In this document: in pieces, positions 8,005 through 15,164 of the stretch
Position numbering within the stretch: position 1 is the stretch's first letter
Layout: each line of letters begins with the position of its first letter
Origin: Candidatus Aminicenantes bacterium UBA4820
Lineage (GTDB): Bacteria; Acidobacteriota; UBA4820
Assembly: GCA_002402325.1 (NCBI GenBank)
Contig: DHFQ01000082.1
Coordinates: forward strand, 1-21,550
Direction: 5' to 3'
DNA length: 21,550 bases
Notes under the pieces: model-generated
The model's input: the letters and a program-made list of their open reading frames with translations, nothing else
What the model was told of the DNA's origin: nothing
The model's database searches: none
Translations under genes and position numbers: made by a program

Positions 8005-8955
8005 ATGGTAAGCATAAATTATCCTCCCGATTTTCTTGCAACCGTTTTTGGCACTGAAAATGATTCAATTCCTTTCTTAGAAGAAAATCTCAACGCAAAA
8101 ATCTCGTTTAGAGATGATTCACTATTCATTGATGGTGAAGAAAAATCAGTCGACTTCTTAAAAGAACTTGTGAGGGAAATCTACACCATTTATATGAGCG
8201 GAATCAAAGTTTCAGCAGAAGACCTGAAAACCGCCTATCTTTTGAAAAAAGAGGGCTACAAAGAGGACTTTTTATCCTTTTATAGAGAATCGAAGATAGT
8301 TTGTTCTCAAAGTAGAATAGTTTTTCCAAAGGGATTAAATCAAGGAAGGTACATCTCTGCGATGAAATCAAACGATTGCACATTCGGGATTGGACCTGCT
8401 GGAACAGGAAAGACTTTTCTTGCAGTCGCGATGGCTGTTCTTTCTTTGAAAGAAAAAAGGGTAAAGAGGATAATTCTTGCAAGACCCGCAGTTGAAGCTG
8501 GTGAGAAATTGGGATTTCTTCCGGGTGATATGGCTGAAAAGGTTAATCCCTATTTAAGACCTCTTTACGACTCTCTTTTTGACCTTATGGATGTGGAGAG
8601 AGTTCATAAACTTATGGAATCAGATATTATTGAAGTTGCTCCCATAGCATTTATGAGAGGAAGGACCTTAAACGATTCATTTATAATCTTAGATGAGGCA
8701 CAAAATACAACAAGAGAGCAGATGAAGATGTTTTTGACAAGGCTTGGTTTTAATTCAAAGGTTGTCATAACGGGAGATATAACTCAAATAGATATTGAAC
8801 CTTCAAGAAAATCTGGGCTTGTTAATGCTCAGGAGATTTTAAAGGGGATTAAGGGCATTTCTTTTATCTATTTTTCTGAAAAGGATGTCGTAAGACACAG
8901 CCTTGTTCAAAAAATTATCAAAGCTTACGAGATGTCTAATGGCAGGGGAAAATAG
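8005..8955 (+). CDS. phoH: PhoH-like ATPase
   Basis: A 316-residue protein. The N-terminal 60 residues fit the KH-like segment found before the ATPase in this family (a PDFLATVFG start and an FIDGEE strand). The PhoH domain (about 100-312) carries Walker A GPAGTGKT (130-137), the RPAVEAGEKLGFLPGD block (160-175) and Walker B FIILDEAQNTT (226-236). The domain has ATPase and in some cases helicase or ribonuclease links. Adjacency to pgpH and ybeY is the classic PhoH-YbeY arrangement connected with ribosome maturation and RNA quality control. No earlier in-frame start exists after the TAA at 7975, so ATG 8005 is the start. A 45-base gap separates it from rpoZ, one of the larger breaks in the operon. 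Confidence 0.95.
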   Translation: MVSINYPPDFLATVFGTENDSIPFLEENLNAKISFRDDSLFIDGEEKSVDFLKELVREIYTIYMSGIKVSAEDLKTAYLLKKEGYKEDFLSFYRESKIVCSQSRIVFPKGLNQGRYISAMKSNDCTFGIGPAGTGKTFLAVAMAVLSLKEKRVKRIILARPAVEAGEKLGFLPGDMAEKVNPYLRPLYDSLFDLMDVERVHKLMESDIIEVAPIAFMRGRTLNDSFIILDEAQNTTREQMKMFLTRLGFNSKVVITGDITQIDIEPSRKSGLVNAQEILKGIKGISFIYFSEKDVVRHSLVQKIIKAYEMSNGRGK

Positions 8956-8977
8956 ATTATGAGGAAATGGAGAGGAA

Positions 8978-11296
8978 TTGGAAAACTCGGGTGAGAAGTT
9001 AGAAAAAAAATCCGCAAATGAGATTATTCAAGAAAAGACAACTTCTGAGAAATTCTTGTTTTTTTTGAGGGAGAATAAGTATCTATGGGCAATTTTGTTT
9101 GTGGTTGTTATAGTTTTGCTTTTTACATTCAGGTTTAAAGTCCCCCCGCCCATAGATCTCCCTAAAGGTTCGGCTTCACCAAAAGAGATAAAGTCTCCGT
9201 TTGATTTTCAGATCGTTGATGAGGTTGCAACAAAGCAGAAAAGGGAGGAGGCGAAAAGTAAAGTTGTTCCTGTCTACGACTGGGACGCGGAGATGGGAAA
9301 TAAATGGCAGGAAACTTTGTCTTTGAACTTCAAGAAAGCAAGAGACATCTTACAGGAATATGGTGAGGGAGGAGTCAATCAAGAAAAGGAGTCAAGGCAG
9401 AAGATAGAGGAACTCTTTGGCCCGGATATCACAAGATTTGCTATAAGACAGTTGATGAAAGAAAATTTTTCCCCTGCTCTTGAGGAAATTTTGCGTGATG
9501 TTTTAAAAAAAGTCGGCACAAAGAAAATAGTTTCTGATGAAGAAAAGTTGATGGATTTTCCCGGAATAAAAATAAGGGATATTCACAGGAAAAATACAGA
9601 GTGGGAAATAAAATCGCCATCAACGAGCGAAATAATCCAACTTTCAACGGCAAGAAGATTTGTGAGGGAATTGCTTGATGGTTACCCGGAACTCTCTCCT
9701 GCAATAAAATCTTCATCAGAAGAACTTTTAAGAACAATAATAAAACCCAATTTAACATTTAATAGCCTTGAAACCAGTATCAGGGGAGAAAAAGCATCAT
9801 CAGAAGTTGCTCCTCTCGTTGTGTTCATAAAAAAGGGTGAGAAGATTGTTGGCAAGGGAGAAATTGTTGATGACAACATAAAAGAAAAACTTGAATATTT
9901 GGGTAAAATTTCAAGAACTAAAGTGAATATAGTCAAACTTTTCTCTTTATTCCTTATTTCTCTTATCATTCTTACTTTTGGCTTTATGTATTTTAAGTCC
10001 TATGAAAAAGCGATGAAAATAAAGGTCAACATATTTAACCTCACGATAGGGCTTTTCATCATAACACTTATTTTTACGCATTTTTTTGATGTATTTTTCA
10101 AGTTTATTTCTGAAAATGCAAAAAATATGATCTTTCAAAGAGGCGATTTTGGTCTTTTTCTTGTCCCATTTGCCTTCGGAACGGTTCTAATTACGCTTTT
10201 GATAGACAGAAATATTGCTGTTATTTATTCTGTTATGCTAAGTGTCTTTGTTGGGATTCTTTTAAATTTTGATTTTAGAATTGCTTTGTATTGCTTTTTA
10301 TCGTCTCTCTCTGCGATTTATGCAACCGTCAATTTTAAAAATAAAAGGCTTTCATTCAGAGTTTCTCTGTTTGTTGCCATTTTTAATTTTTTCCTTGTGA
10401 GTCTTCTTCTTGTTGATGATGAAGCTTTTTCCAATCCCAAAATGCTTTTTTATGCGTCTTCCTTAGGCTTCCTTTCATCAATGCCTGTGGGGCTTATGTT
10501 CACCGCAACTTTCCTTCCAATTATAGAAAATTTCTACAATTTAATTTCAGATGTAAGACTTCTTGAACTTTCCAACTTAAACAATCCTCTTTTAAACAGA
10601 CTTGCAATTGAGGCACCTGGAAGTTACAACCACTCAATTATGATTGCCCAACTCGCAGAATCGGTCGCCCTTTCAGTTCAGGCAAATCCTCTTTTTTGCA
10701 GAGTAGCAGCATACTATCACGATGTGGGAAAACTTTTAAATCCGCACTACTTTGTTGAAAATCAGGGAAGGGAAGGCAATCCTCATGATAGATTAAAGCC
10801 GGAAATGTCAGCGCTCATTGTTAAATCTCATGTAAAAGAGGGAATAAGACTCGCAAAGAGTTGTGGAATTCCTGATGCACTCGTTGATATTATCCCTCAA
10901 CATCACGGCACAAGAAGAATAAGTTATTTTTATGATAGGGCACTCACTCTTAATGACCCGGAAAAAGATCAAGTTAATGAATCTGATTTTTGCTATCAGG
11001 GTCCAAAACCTCAAACCAAAGAGGCTGCGATAATTATGCTTGCCGATTCTCTGGAGGCAAGTGCAAGGGTTTTAAAAGATCCCTCAAGCCATAGAGTTGA
11101 GACTATGATTGACGAGATATTTCAGAAAATTCTTCTTGAGGAGCAGTTAAATGAATGCGATTTAACCTTAAAAGAAATTGCAATTCTGAAGGAAGCCTTC
11201 TTTAAGGCAATAATTGGGGTCTTTGCAAAAAGAATTTCTTATCCTCAATTTGACTTTGATAAGGAGGAAGCAGATGGAAAAGAAAAGAAAGGTTGA
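8978..11296 (+). CDS. pgpH: 7TM-7TMR-HD membrane phosphodiesterase (PgpH/YqfF family)
   Basis: A 772-residue integral membrane protein. Residues 37-52 are a first membrane helix. About 53-315 form the large extracytoplasmic 7TMR-HDED domain. About 318-525 hold a bundle of further membrane helices. About 545-715 form a cytoplasmic HD domain with NHS (His552), YHDVGK (His581-Asp582), NPHD and QHHGT metal ligands. Characterised PgpH proteins hydrolyse the second messenger c-di-AMP to pApA. The gene must start at TTG 8978: an in-frame TGA lies at 8960-8962 and there is no ATG until beyond the first membrane helix. GAGGA at 8961-8965 and GGAGAGGA at 8969-8976 precede it. The phoH-pgpH-ybeY order is conserved in many bacteria. 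Confidence 0.94.
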   Translation: MENSGEKLEKKSANEIIQEKTTSEKFLFFLRENKYLWAILFVVVIVLLFTFRFKVPPPIDLPKGSASPKEIKSPFDFQIVDEVATKQKREEAKSKVVPVYDWDAEMGNKWQETLSLNFKKARDILQEYGEGGVNQEKESRQKIEELFGPDITRFAIRQLMKENFSPALEEILRDVLKKVGTKKIVSDEEKLMDFPGIKIRDIHRKNTEWEIKSPSTSEIIQLSTARRFVRELLDGYPELSPAIKSSSEELLRTIIKPNLTFNSLETSIRGEKASSEVAPLVVFIKKGEKIVGKGEIVDDNIKEKLEYLGKISRTKVNIVKLFSLFLISLIILTFGFMYFKSYEKAMKIKVNIFNLTIGLFIITLIFTHFFDVFFKFISENAKNMIFQRGDFGLFLVPFAFGTVLITLLIDRNIAVIYSVMLSVFVGILLNFDFRIALYCFLSSLSAIYATVNFKNKRLSFRVSLFVAIFNFFLVSLLLVDDEAFSNPKMLFYASSLGFLSSMPVGLMFTATFLPIIENFYNLISDVRLLELSNLNNPLLNRLAIEAPGSYNHSIMIAQLAESVALSVQANPLFCRVAAYYHDVGKLLNPHYFVENQGREGNPHDRLKPEMSALIVKSHVKEGIRLAKSCGIPDALVDIIPQHHGTRRISYFYDRALTLNDPEKDQVNESDFCYQGPKPQTKEAAIIMLADSLEASARVLKDPSSHRVETMIDEIFQKILLEEQLNECDLTLKEIAILKEAFFKAIIGVFAKRISYPQFDFDKEEADGKEKKG

Positions 11297-11705
11297 AATT
11301 ATTTCAAATTTAAAAAAAAATAGGATTGATAAGGATGAAATCGCTCGGTTTGCTCTTGATGTAATGGATAAAATGAATATCTTTGGCTCAATTTCAATAT
11401 TCTTTTGCGGAAAGAAGAAAATCAAAGAGTTGAATAATGAATTTAGACAAAAAGAGGGCTACACTGATGTAATCTCTTTTCCCTCCGGCAAAAATTATTT
11501 TGGTGATGACTTCTTAGGTGATGTCGCAATCTGCCTTGATATTGCAAAAGAGAATGCATTTAAATACGGAATCTCTTTAGATAATGAAATAAAAAATCTC
11601 GTTGTCCATTCTATCCTTCATTTATCAGGATATGACCACGAGAATGATAGAGGGCAGATGAAAAGAAAAGAAAACCGCATTTTGAGAGAATTAAATTTAA
11701 AATGA
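11274..11705 (+). CDS. ybeY: Endoribonuclease/rRNA maturation factor YbeY
   Basis: A 143-residue zinc-dependent single-strand endoribonuclease used in 16S rRNA 3' end maturation and 70S quality control. The metal site is intact: H-S-I-L-H-L-S-G-Y-D-H, giving His112, His116 and His122. Upstream the family blocks LNNEFRQKEGYTDVISFP (53-70) and LGDVAI (81-86) are present. The reading frame is open further upstream, but ATG 11274 has a strong AAGGAGG (11261-11267) six bases before it and gives the normal family length, so I chose it. It overlaps the end of pgpH by 23 bases and the start of the next gene as ATGA. Confidence 0.95.
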   Translation: MEKKRKVEIISNLKKNRIDKDEIARFALDVMDKMNIFGSISIFFCGKKKIKELNNEFRQKEGYTDVISFPSGKNYFGDDFLGDVAICLDIAKENAFKYGISLDNEIKNLVVHSILHLSGYDHENDRGQMKRKENRILRELNLK

Positions 11706-12931
11706 GCATTTTATATTTTCTTATCTTCTTCATCCTTTTTATTATTGGCACTTTAAATCTTTTTTCATACTTAAGATTATCTCCAATGCAGGCAAACCTT
11801 TTTAAAGAGACATCCTTAAAAGAAAGGTCTTTTAGTAAAAAACTTCTTGAAAAGAGAGAAAATTACATCTTATCAACTTTTATTCTTCTTGTGGTTCTTC
11901 TTTCCTTTTCGCTCTATTTCCTTTTTTCAATCCGAGGTTTTGTTGAGTTAAATTCGTTTGTAAAAATTTTGATAGCACTCTTTTTTTCTATCATTGTTTT
12001 TATTCTATTGGGGTTTCTTTCCTTGAACTACTCAATGACTCTTTTTAAAGCAACATTCTTTACTTTAAGAATCCTCATTTTATTTTTTTATCCATTTTCA
12101 ATCATTTCATCATTGCTTGCGGGTGAAAAAAAGGATGAAGATGAGACAGAAGAGAACAGAGAAGAAGAAATAGAAGCGTTCATTGATGAGGGGCAGAGGG
12201 AGGGGATAATTGAGGATGAGGAGAGGGAACTTATAAAAGGGGTGATGGAATTTAAAGACACTATGGTTAGAGAGATTATGACTCCGAGAATTGACATTGT
12301 CTCAATAGAGAGCGAAAGAAGTGTAAAAGATGCGTTGATTCTCTTTGCTGAAAAAAGGCACACAAGGATGCCAATTTATGAAGGGACAATAGATAACATC
12401 ATTGGTGTTGTCTTTATAAAGGATCTTCTTCCTGCGATAGTAAATGGAGAAGAAAATAAAAAAATCAAAGAGTTTTCAAACCCAATTTCCTTTGTCCCTG
12501 AAAACAAGGCGATTCTTGATCTTTTGAGAGAAATGCAGAAAGAGAAAGAACAAATCGTTATAGTAGTTGATGAATATGGCGGTGTTGATGGACTTGTAAC
12601 TTTAGAGGATCTTGTCGAGGAGATTGTCGGCGAAATAGAGGAAAGGGAAGAAAGCAGTCTAATAAAAGTTCTGGGTGAAAGATTGTATGAAATTAATGGA
12701 AGAGTCTCTTTAAAAGACATTTCCGAAATAAGCGGCTTCAACTTTGAGGAAGGGGATTACGATTCTGTTGCGGGCTTTATTGCAACGAAGATTGGCACCA
12801 TCCCACAAACGGGGGAAAGATTTAAAATTGATGGAATTGATGTTGAAATACTCTTTAGCGATAAAAAAAGAATTCATAAGGTAAAACTTGGCTTTCCAGA
12901 AGGGGGGAAAAATGAAAAAAGTGATATGTGA
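11702..12931 (+). CDS. HlyC/CorC (CNNM)-like CBS-domain membrane protein
   Basis: A 409-residue protein. The first 140 residues contain four hydrophobic segments (about 2-22, 57-78, 86-108, 118-139), a divergent or shortened version of the DUF21/CNNM transmembrane domain. Then come a charged linker (141-158), the conserved EGQREGIIEDEERELI helix, CBS1 with VREIMTPRIDIVSI (189-202), CBS2 ending in VVDEYGGVDGLVTLEDLVEEIVGEI (288-312), and the C-terminal CorC_HlyC domain (about 325-402). The family includes magnesium and cobalt efflux or resistance proteins whose CBS pair senses adenine nucleotides. The ybeY-corC neighbourhood is common in bacteria. The transmembrane part is weakly conserved, so transport activity is inferred. 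It begins inside ybeY (ATGA) and its end overlaps the next gene by 20 bases. Confidence 0.88.
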   Translation: MSILYFLIFFILFIIGTLNLFSYLRLSPMQANLFKETSLKERSFSKKLLEKRENYILSTFILLVVLLSFSLYFLFSIRGFVELNSFVKILIALFFSIIVFILLGFLSLNYSMTLFKATFFTLRILILFFYPFSIISSLLAGEKKDEDETEENREEEIEAFIDEGQREGIIEDEERELIKGVMEFKDTMVREIMTPRIDIVSIESERSVKDALILFAEKRHTRMPIYEGTIDNIIGVVFIKDLLPAIVNGEENKKIKEFSNPISFVPENKAILDLLREMQKEKEQIVIVVDEYGGVDGLVTLEDLVEEIVGEIEEREESSLIKVLGERLYEINGRVSLKDISEISGFNFEEGDYDSVAGFIATKIGTIPQTGERFKIDGIDVEILFSDKKRIHKVKLGFPEGGKNEKSDM

Positions 12932-13220
12932 GGTTACTTTCATTCCTCTGGGAGAAAGCTTATCCCTTTCACCCTACATTGCTGAGTGTTTAAAAATAAT
13001 AGAAAAAAGCGGGCTAAAATATGAATTTCATTCAATGGGAACAAACATAGAAGGGGAGTGGGATGAGGTTATCAAAACGATTGAAAAATGTCAGGATAAA
13101 CTTTTTGAAATGGGTGTCAAAAGAATAAGCACCAACCTAAAAATCTCCTTAAGACAGGATAGAGAACCCTCTATGGAAAGAAAAGAGGCAAGCGTCAAAG
13201 AAAAAATGGCTAAGGAATGA
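12912..13220 (+). CDS. MTH1187-family (DUF77) thiamine-binding protein
   Basis: A 102-residue protein with the small ferredoxin-like fold pattern of the MTH1187/YkoF family: a first strand KKVICEVTFIPLGE (2-15), SLSPYIAECLKIIEKSG (17-33), the FHSMGTNIEGEWDEV segment (39-53) and VKRISTNLKISLRQDR (69-84). Family members bind thiamine or related pyrimidines and form tetramers; the biological role is often unknown. The frame is open upstream to an ATG at 12888, but ATG 12912 preceded by GGGGGGA (12902-12908) gives the family start. It overlaps the CBS-protein gene by 20 bases and is the last gene of the left operon. The Lys/Glu-rich last 18 residues lie outside the conserved fold. Confidence 0.88.
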   Translation: MKKVICEVTFIPLGESLSLSPYIAECLKIIEKSGLKYEFHSMGTNIEGEWDEVIKTIEKCQDKLFEMGVKRISTNLKISLRQDREPSMERKEASVKEKMAKE

Positions 13221-13247
13221 ATTAAAACCCTGCCCTGTTCCTTTATT

Positions 13248-13282
13248 AAAAAATCTTAACAACGGTTAAGGTTTATTTTTTG
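13248..13282. terminator. Bidirectional intrinsic terminator between the convergent operons
   Basis: CTTAAC (13255-13260) and GTTAAG (13265-13270) form a perfect six-pair stem with an AACG loop. On the + strand it is followed by GTTTATTTTTTG; on the - strand by ATTTTTTAATAA, so it could stop transcripts from both sides. The right arm contains the TAA stop of the - strand gene. A longer, imperfect outer pairing (GAATGAA 13215-13221 with TTCATTC 13284-13290) may extend it. The stem is AT-rich and weak, so efficiency is uncertain. Confidence 0.55.
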
Positions 13283-15155
13283 TTTCATTCTCCTTTTCAA
13301 GGTAGATGTTTCTAAAACCCTCTGAAAGAAGCATAGAAGTTGCTTTCCTCAACTCTTTGTATTCAGCCTGTGATATTTTATTTGTTGGAGCGTTGACCTC
13401 TAATGTTATCGTTTTCTTCTTTCCATCCTGCGAGAATTTCTGAGAAAGTAACAAACCACCATTAAAGTTAATATCCCTTATGTTGTTGAAAGCCTTGAAC
13501 CCTTGCGGTTCTTCAAATGTGATTTGATAAATCTCTCTGCCTGTTGATTGAAGAATTTTGGGCATCTCCCTTTCTTCCTTTGAATAAAGGTCATTTTCCC
13601 TGATTAGAGAGATGTCAGGCAGTGAAGTCAAAAGAATTCCATCAATCTTTTTCTTCTCCGCCGGGTCTTTTACATCGATTGAAAATTCAGCGGTGAAATC
13701 TATATTTTCATTTTCGAGTTTCCCAATTTTTGCCTTTACATCCTTCACCTGTGGAAGAATTGATTTAAGTAAAGAATTTGCCTTAGCATCCGATCCGCCT
13801 TTTAAAAATCCTTCGTAATTGGCGTAACTTCCGCTCAGAGTGATTGCAGCAACGCCCTTCAATGTTGATGCCCCTTCTTGAGGTAAGATTGAAATTGTGC
13901 AGGTTAGAAGATTGTCTCTTGATAAAGAGGGAAATTTCATTAAAGATGATGTTCCGTCGTCAATTTTTAATGCCAATTTATTTGCAATATATTTATGAAT
14001 GAACTCATCAGCTCCCATTACAGGACTGAAGAAGAATGTTTCACCATCTGCATTTGCCGACACGATTACGGAATCAAAAATTGAAAGAGAAGGTGGAAGA
14101 TTCATTTCTTCAATCGGCGTTTGTGAGCAAAGATAGATTGTTGATTTTATCCCCAAAACATCGAGCATCTTTGAAAGTAGTAGAGCCTTGTCAAGGCAAT
14201 TGCCATAACCTGTCTCATAAATTCTATCAACCGCTCTTGGAGTAAAATCAAAATCACTTAAATCCCAGTTGGCTAAAGTAAATTTTGTCACAACAAAATC
14301 ATCTATTGCTCTTGCTTTATCCTTTAAAGATGGAATATTTGCAGTTAATTCTTTGACTTTTTCTTCAAGAGATTTTGATTGCGAGGATAAACTTTTTTTA
14401 ATTAGAGTGTTTAAAATTGTTGCCTGATGAGCCCAATCTGGCGCTGTGGTAAAAATTAAAAAGGGTGTTAGATATTGCTCACCGTGAGTGCATTCGTTGT
14501 AATAAATAGGTTGAAGATTTTTAAATGTTAAAGAGTAAATTGTGTTGTTTGCATCCTGCTTTATTGAGAATTTTTCATCGCTATTTAAAAGTAGGTAGTG
14601 GAGGTCAACATTTGAAGGAACAACAATTTCAATCTCCTTTTCAAGAGTAACGAAGGGGTTGCAGATGAGTAAAGAGTGATCAAGGAATCTCTTGTATGGC
14701 TTTTTGTCTTTTATCTCATATTCCATTTCAACAACACTATTTATATCAAGCCCAACCTTTGTTGCTACGACCTGCCTTATGTTTGTGTAGTCGGGGCATT
14801 TCTCAAGTTCAAAGGGGGTCATTTCATTGAATGAATTTTGCTTAGCATCAACAACTTTTCCCTCAACTTGATATGTTCTTAACTTTTTAAATTCAAGTTT
14901 TTGATTTTCCTTATCATAACTTATATGAGGATCACCGATAATGTCAAAAGCTTGATAGGTCAGAACCTTTTCAACCCTTTCAACCTTTTGAGTTAGTTCA
15001 TTGTTTGCATCTAAGACAAATGAAAGTTTTTCTTTCAGGATTATCACATCAGCGTCGGGATATTCTTTGGAGGTTGGTGTATTGAGATAGGGATTTTGAC
15101 AAAAAACCGTAAAAACAAAAAGAAGAGAGATTAATATTAAAATAGTTTTCTTCAT
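13266..15155 (-). CDS. Secreted DUF3857/transglutaminase-like protein with a degenerate triad
   Basis: A 629-residue protein with an N-terminal signal peptide (1-20, ending TVFC before Gln). About 35-205 match the DUF3857 beta domain. About 265-385 match a transglutaminase-like core. The nucleophile segment YGNCLDKALLLSKML is kept (Cys320). The position that should be His reads Ser (FDSV, Ser362) and the position that should be Asp reads Ser (FFFSP, Ser377), so the canonical triad is broken. About 400-629 are a further beta-rich region without a recognised domain. Its upstream neighbour is a paralog with the same layout and an intact triad; only nine bases separate them. AGGAG nine bases before the ATG supports the start. 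It is probably the last gene of the right operon; likely role is binding or scaffolding in the periplasm rather than catalysis (inference). Confidence 0.85.
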   Translation of the reverse strand: MKKTILILISLLFVFTVFCQNPYLNTPTSKEYPDADVIILKEKLSFVLDANNELTQKVERVEKVLTYQAFDIIGDPHISYDKENQKLEFKKLRTYQVEGKVVDAKQNSFNEMTPFELEKCPDYTNIRQVVATKVGLDINSVVEMEYEIKDKKPYKRFLDHSLLICNPFVTLEKEIEIVVPSNVDLHYLLLNSDEKFSIKQDANNTIYSLTFKNLQPIYYNECTHGEQYLTPFLIFTTAPDWAHQATILNTLIKKSLSSQSKSLEEKVKELTANIPSLKDKARAIDDFVVTKFTLANWDLSDFDFTPRAVDRIYETGYGNCLDKALLLSKMLDVLGIKSTIYLCSQTPIEEMNLPPSLSIFDSVIVSANADGETFFFSPVMGADEFIHKYIANKLALKIDDGTSSLMKFPSLSRDNLLTCTISILPQEGASTLKGVAAITLSGSYANYEGFLKGGSDAKANSLLKSILPQVKDVKAKIGKLENENIDFTAEFSIDVKDPAEKKKIDGILLTSLPDISLIRENDLYSKEEREMPKILQSTGREIYQITFEEPQGFKAFNNIRDINFNGGLLLSQKFSQDGKKKTITLEVNAPTNKISQAEYKELRKATSMLLSEGFRNIYLEKENETKNKP

Positions 15156-15164
15156 CTTTCACTC

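Noticed and set aside
11214..11273. Upstream extension of ybeY to ATG 11214
   Set aside because: It lies fully inside pgpH, and the strong AAGGAGG before ATG 11274 plus family length support the later start.
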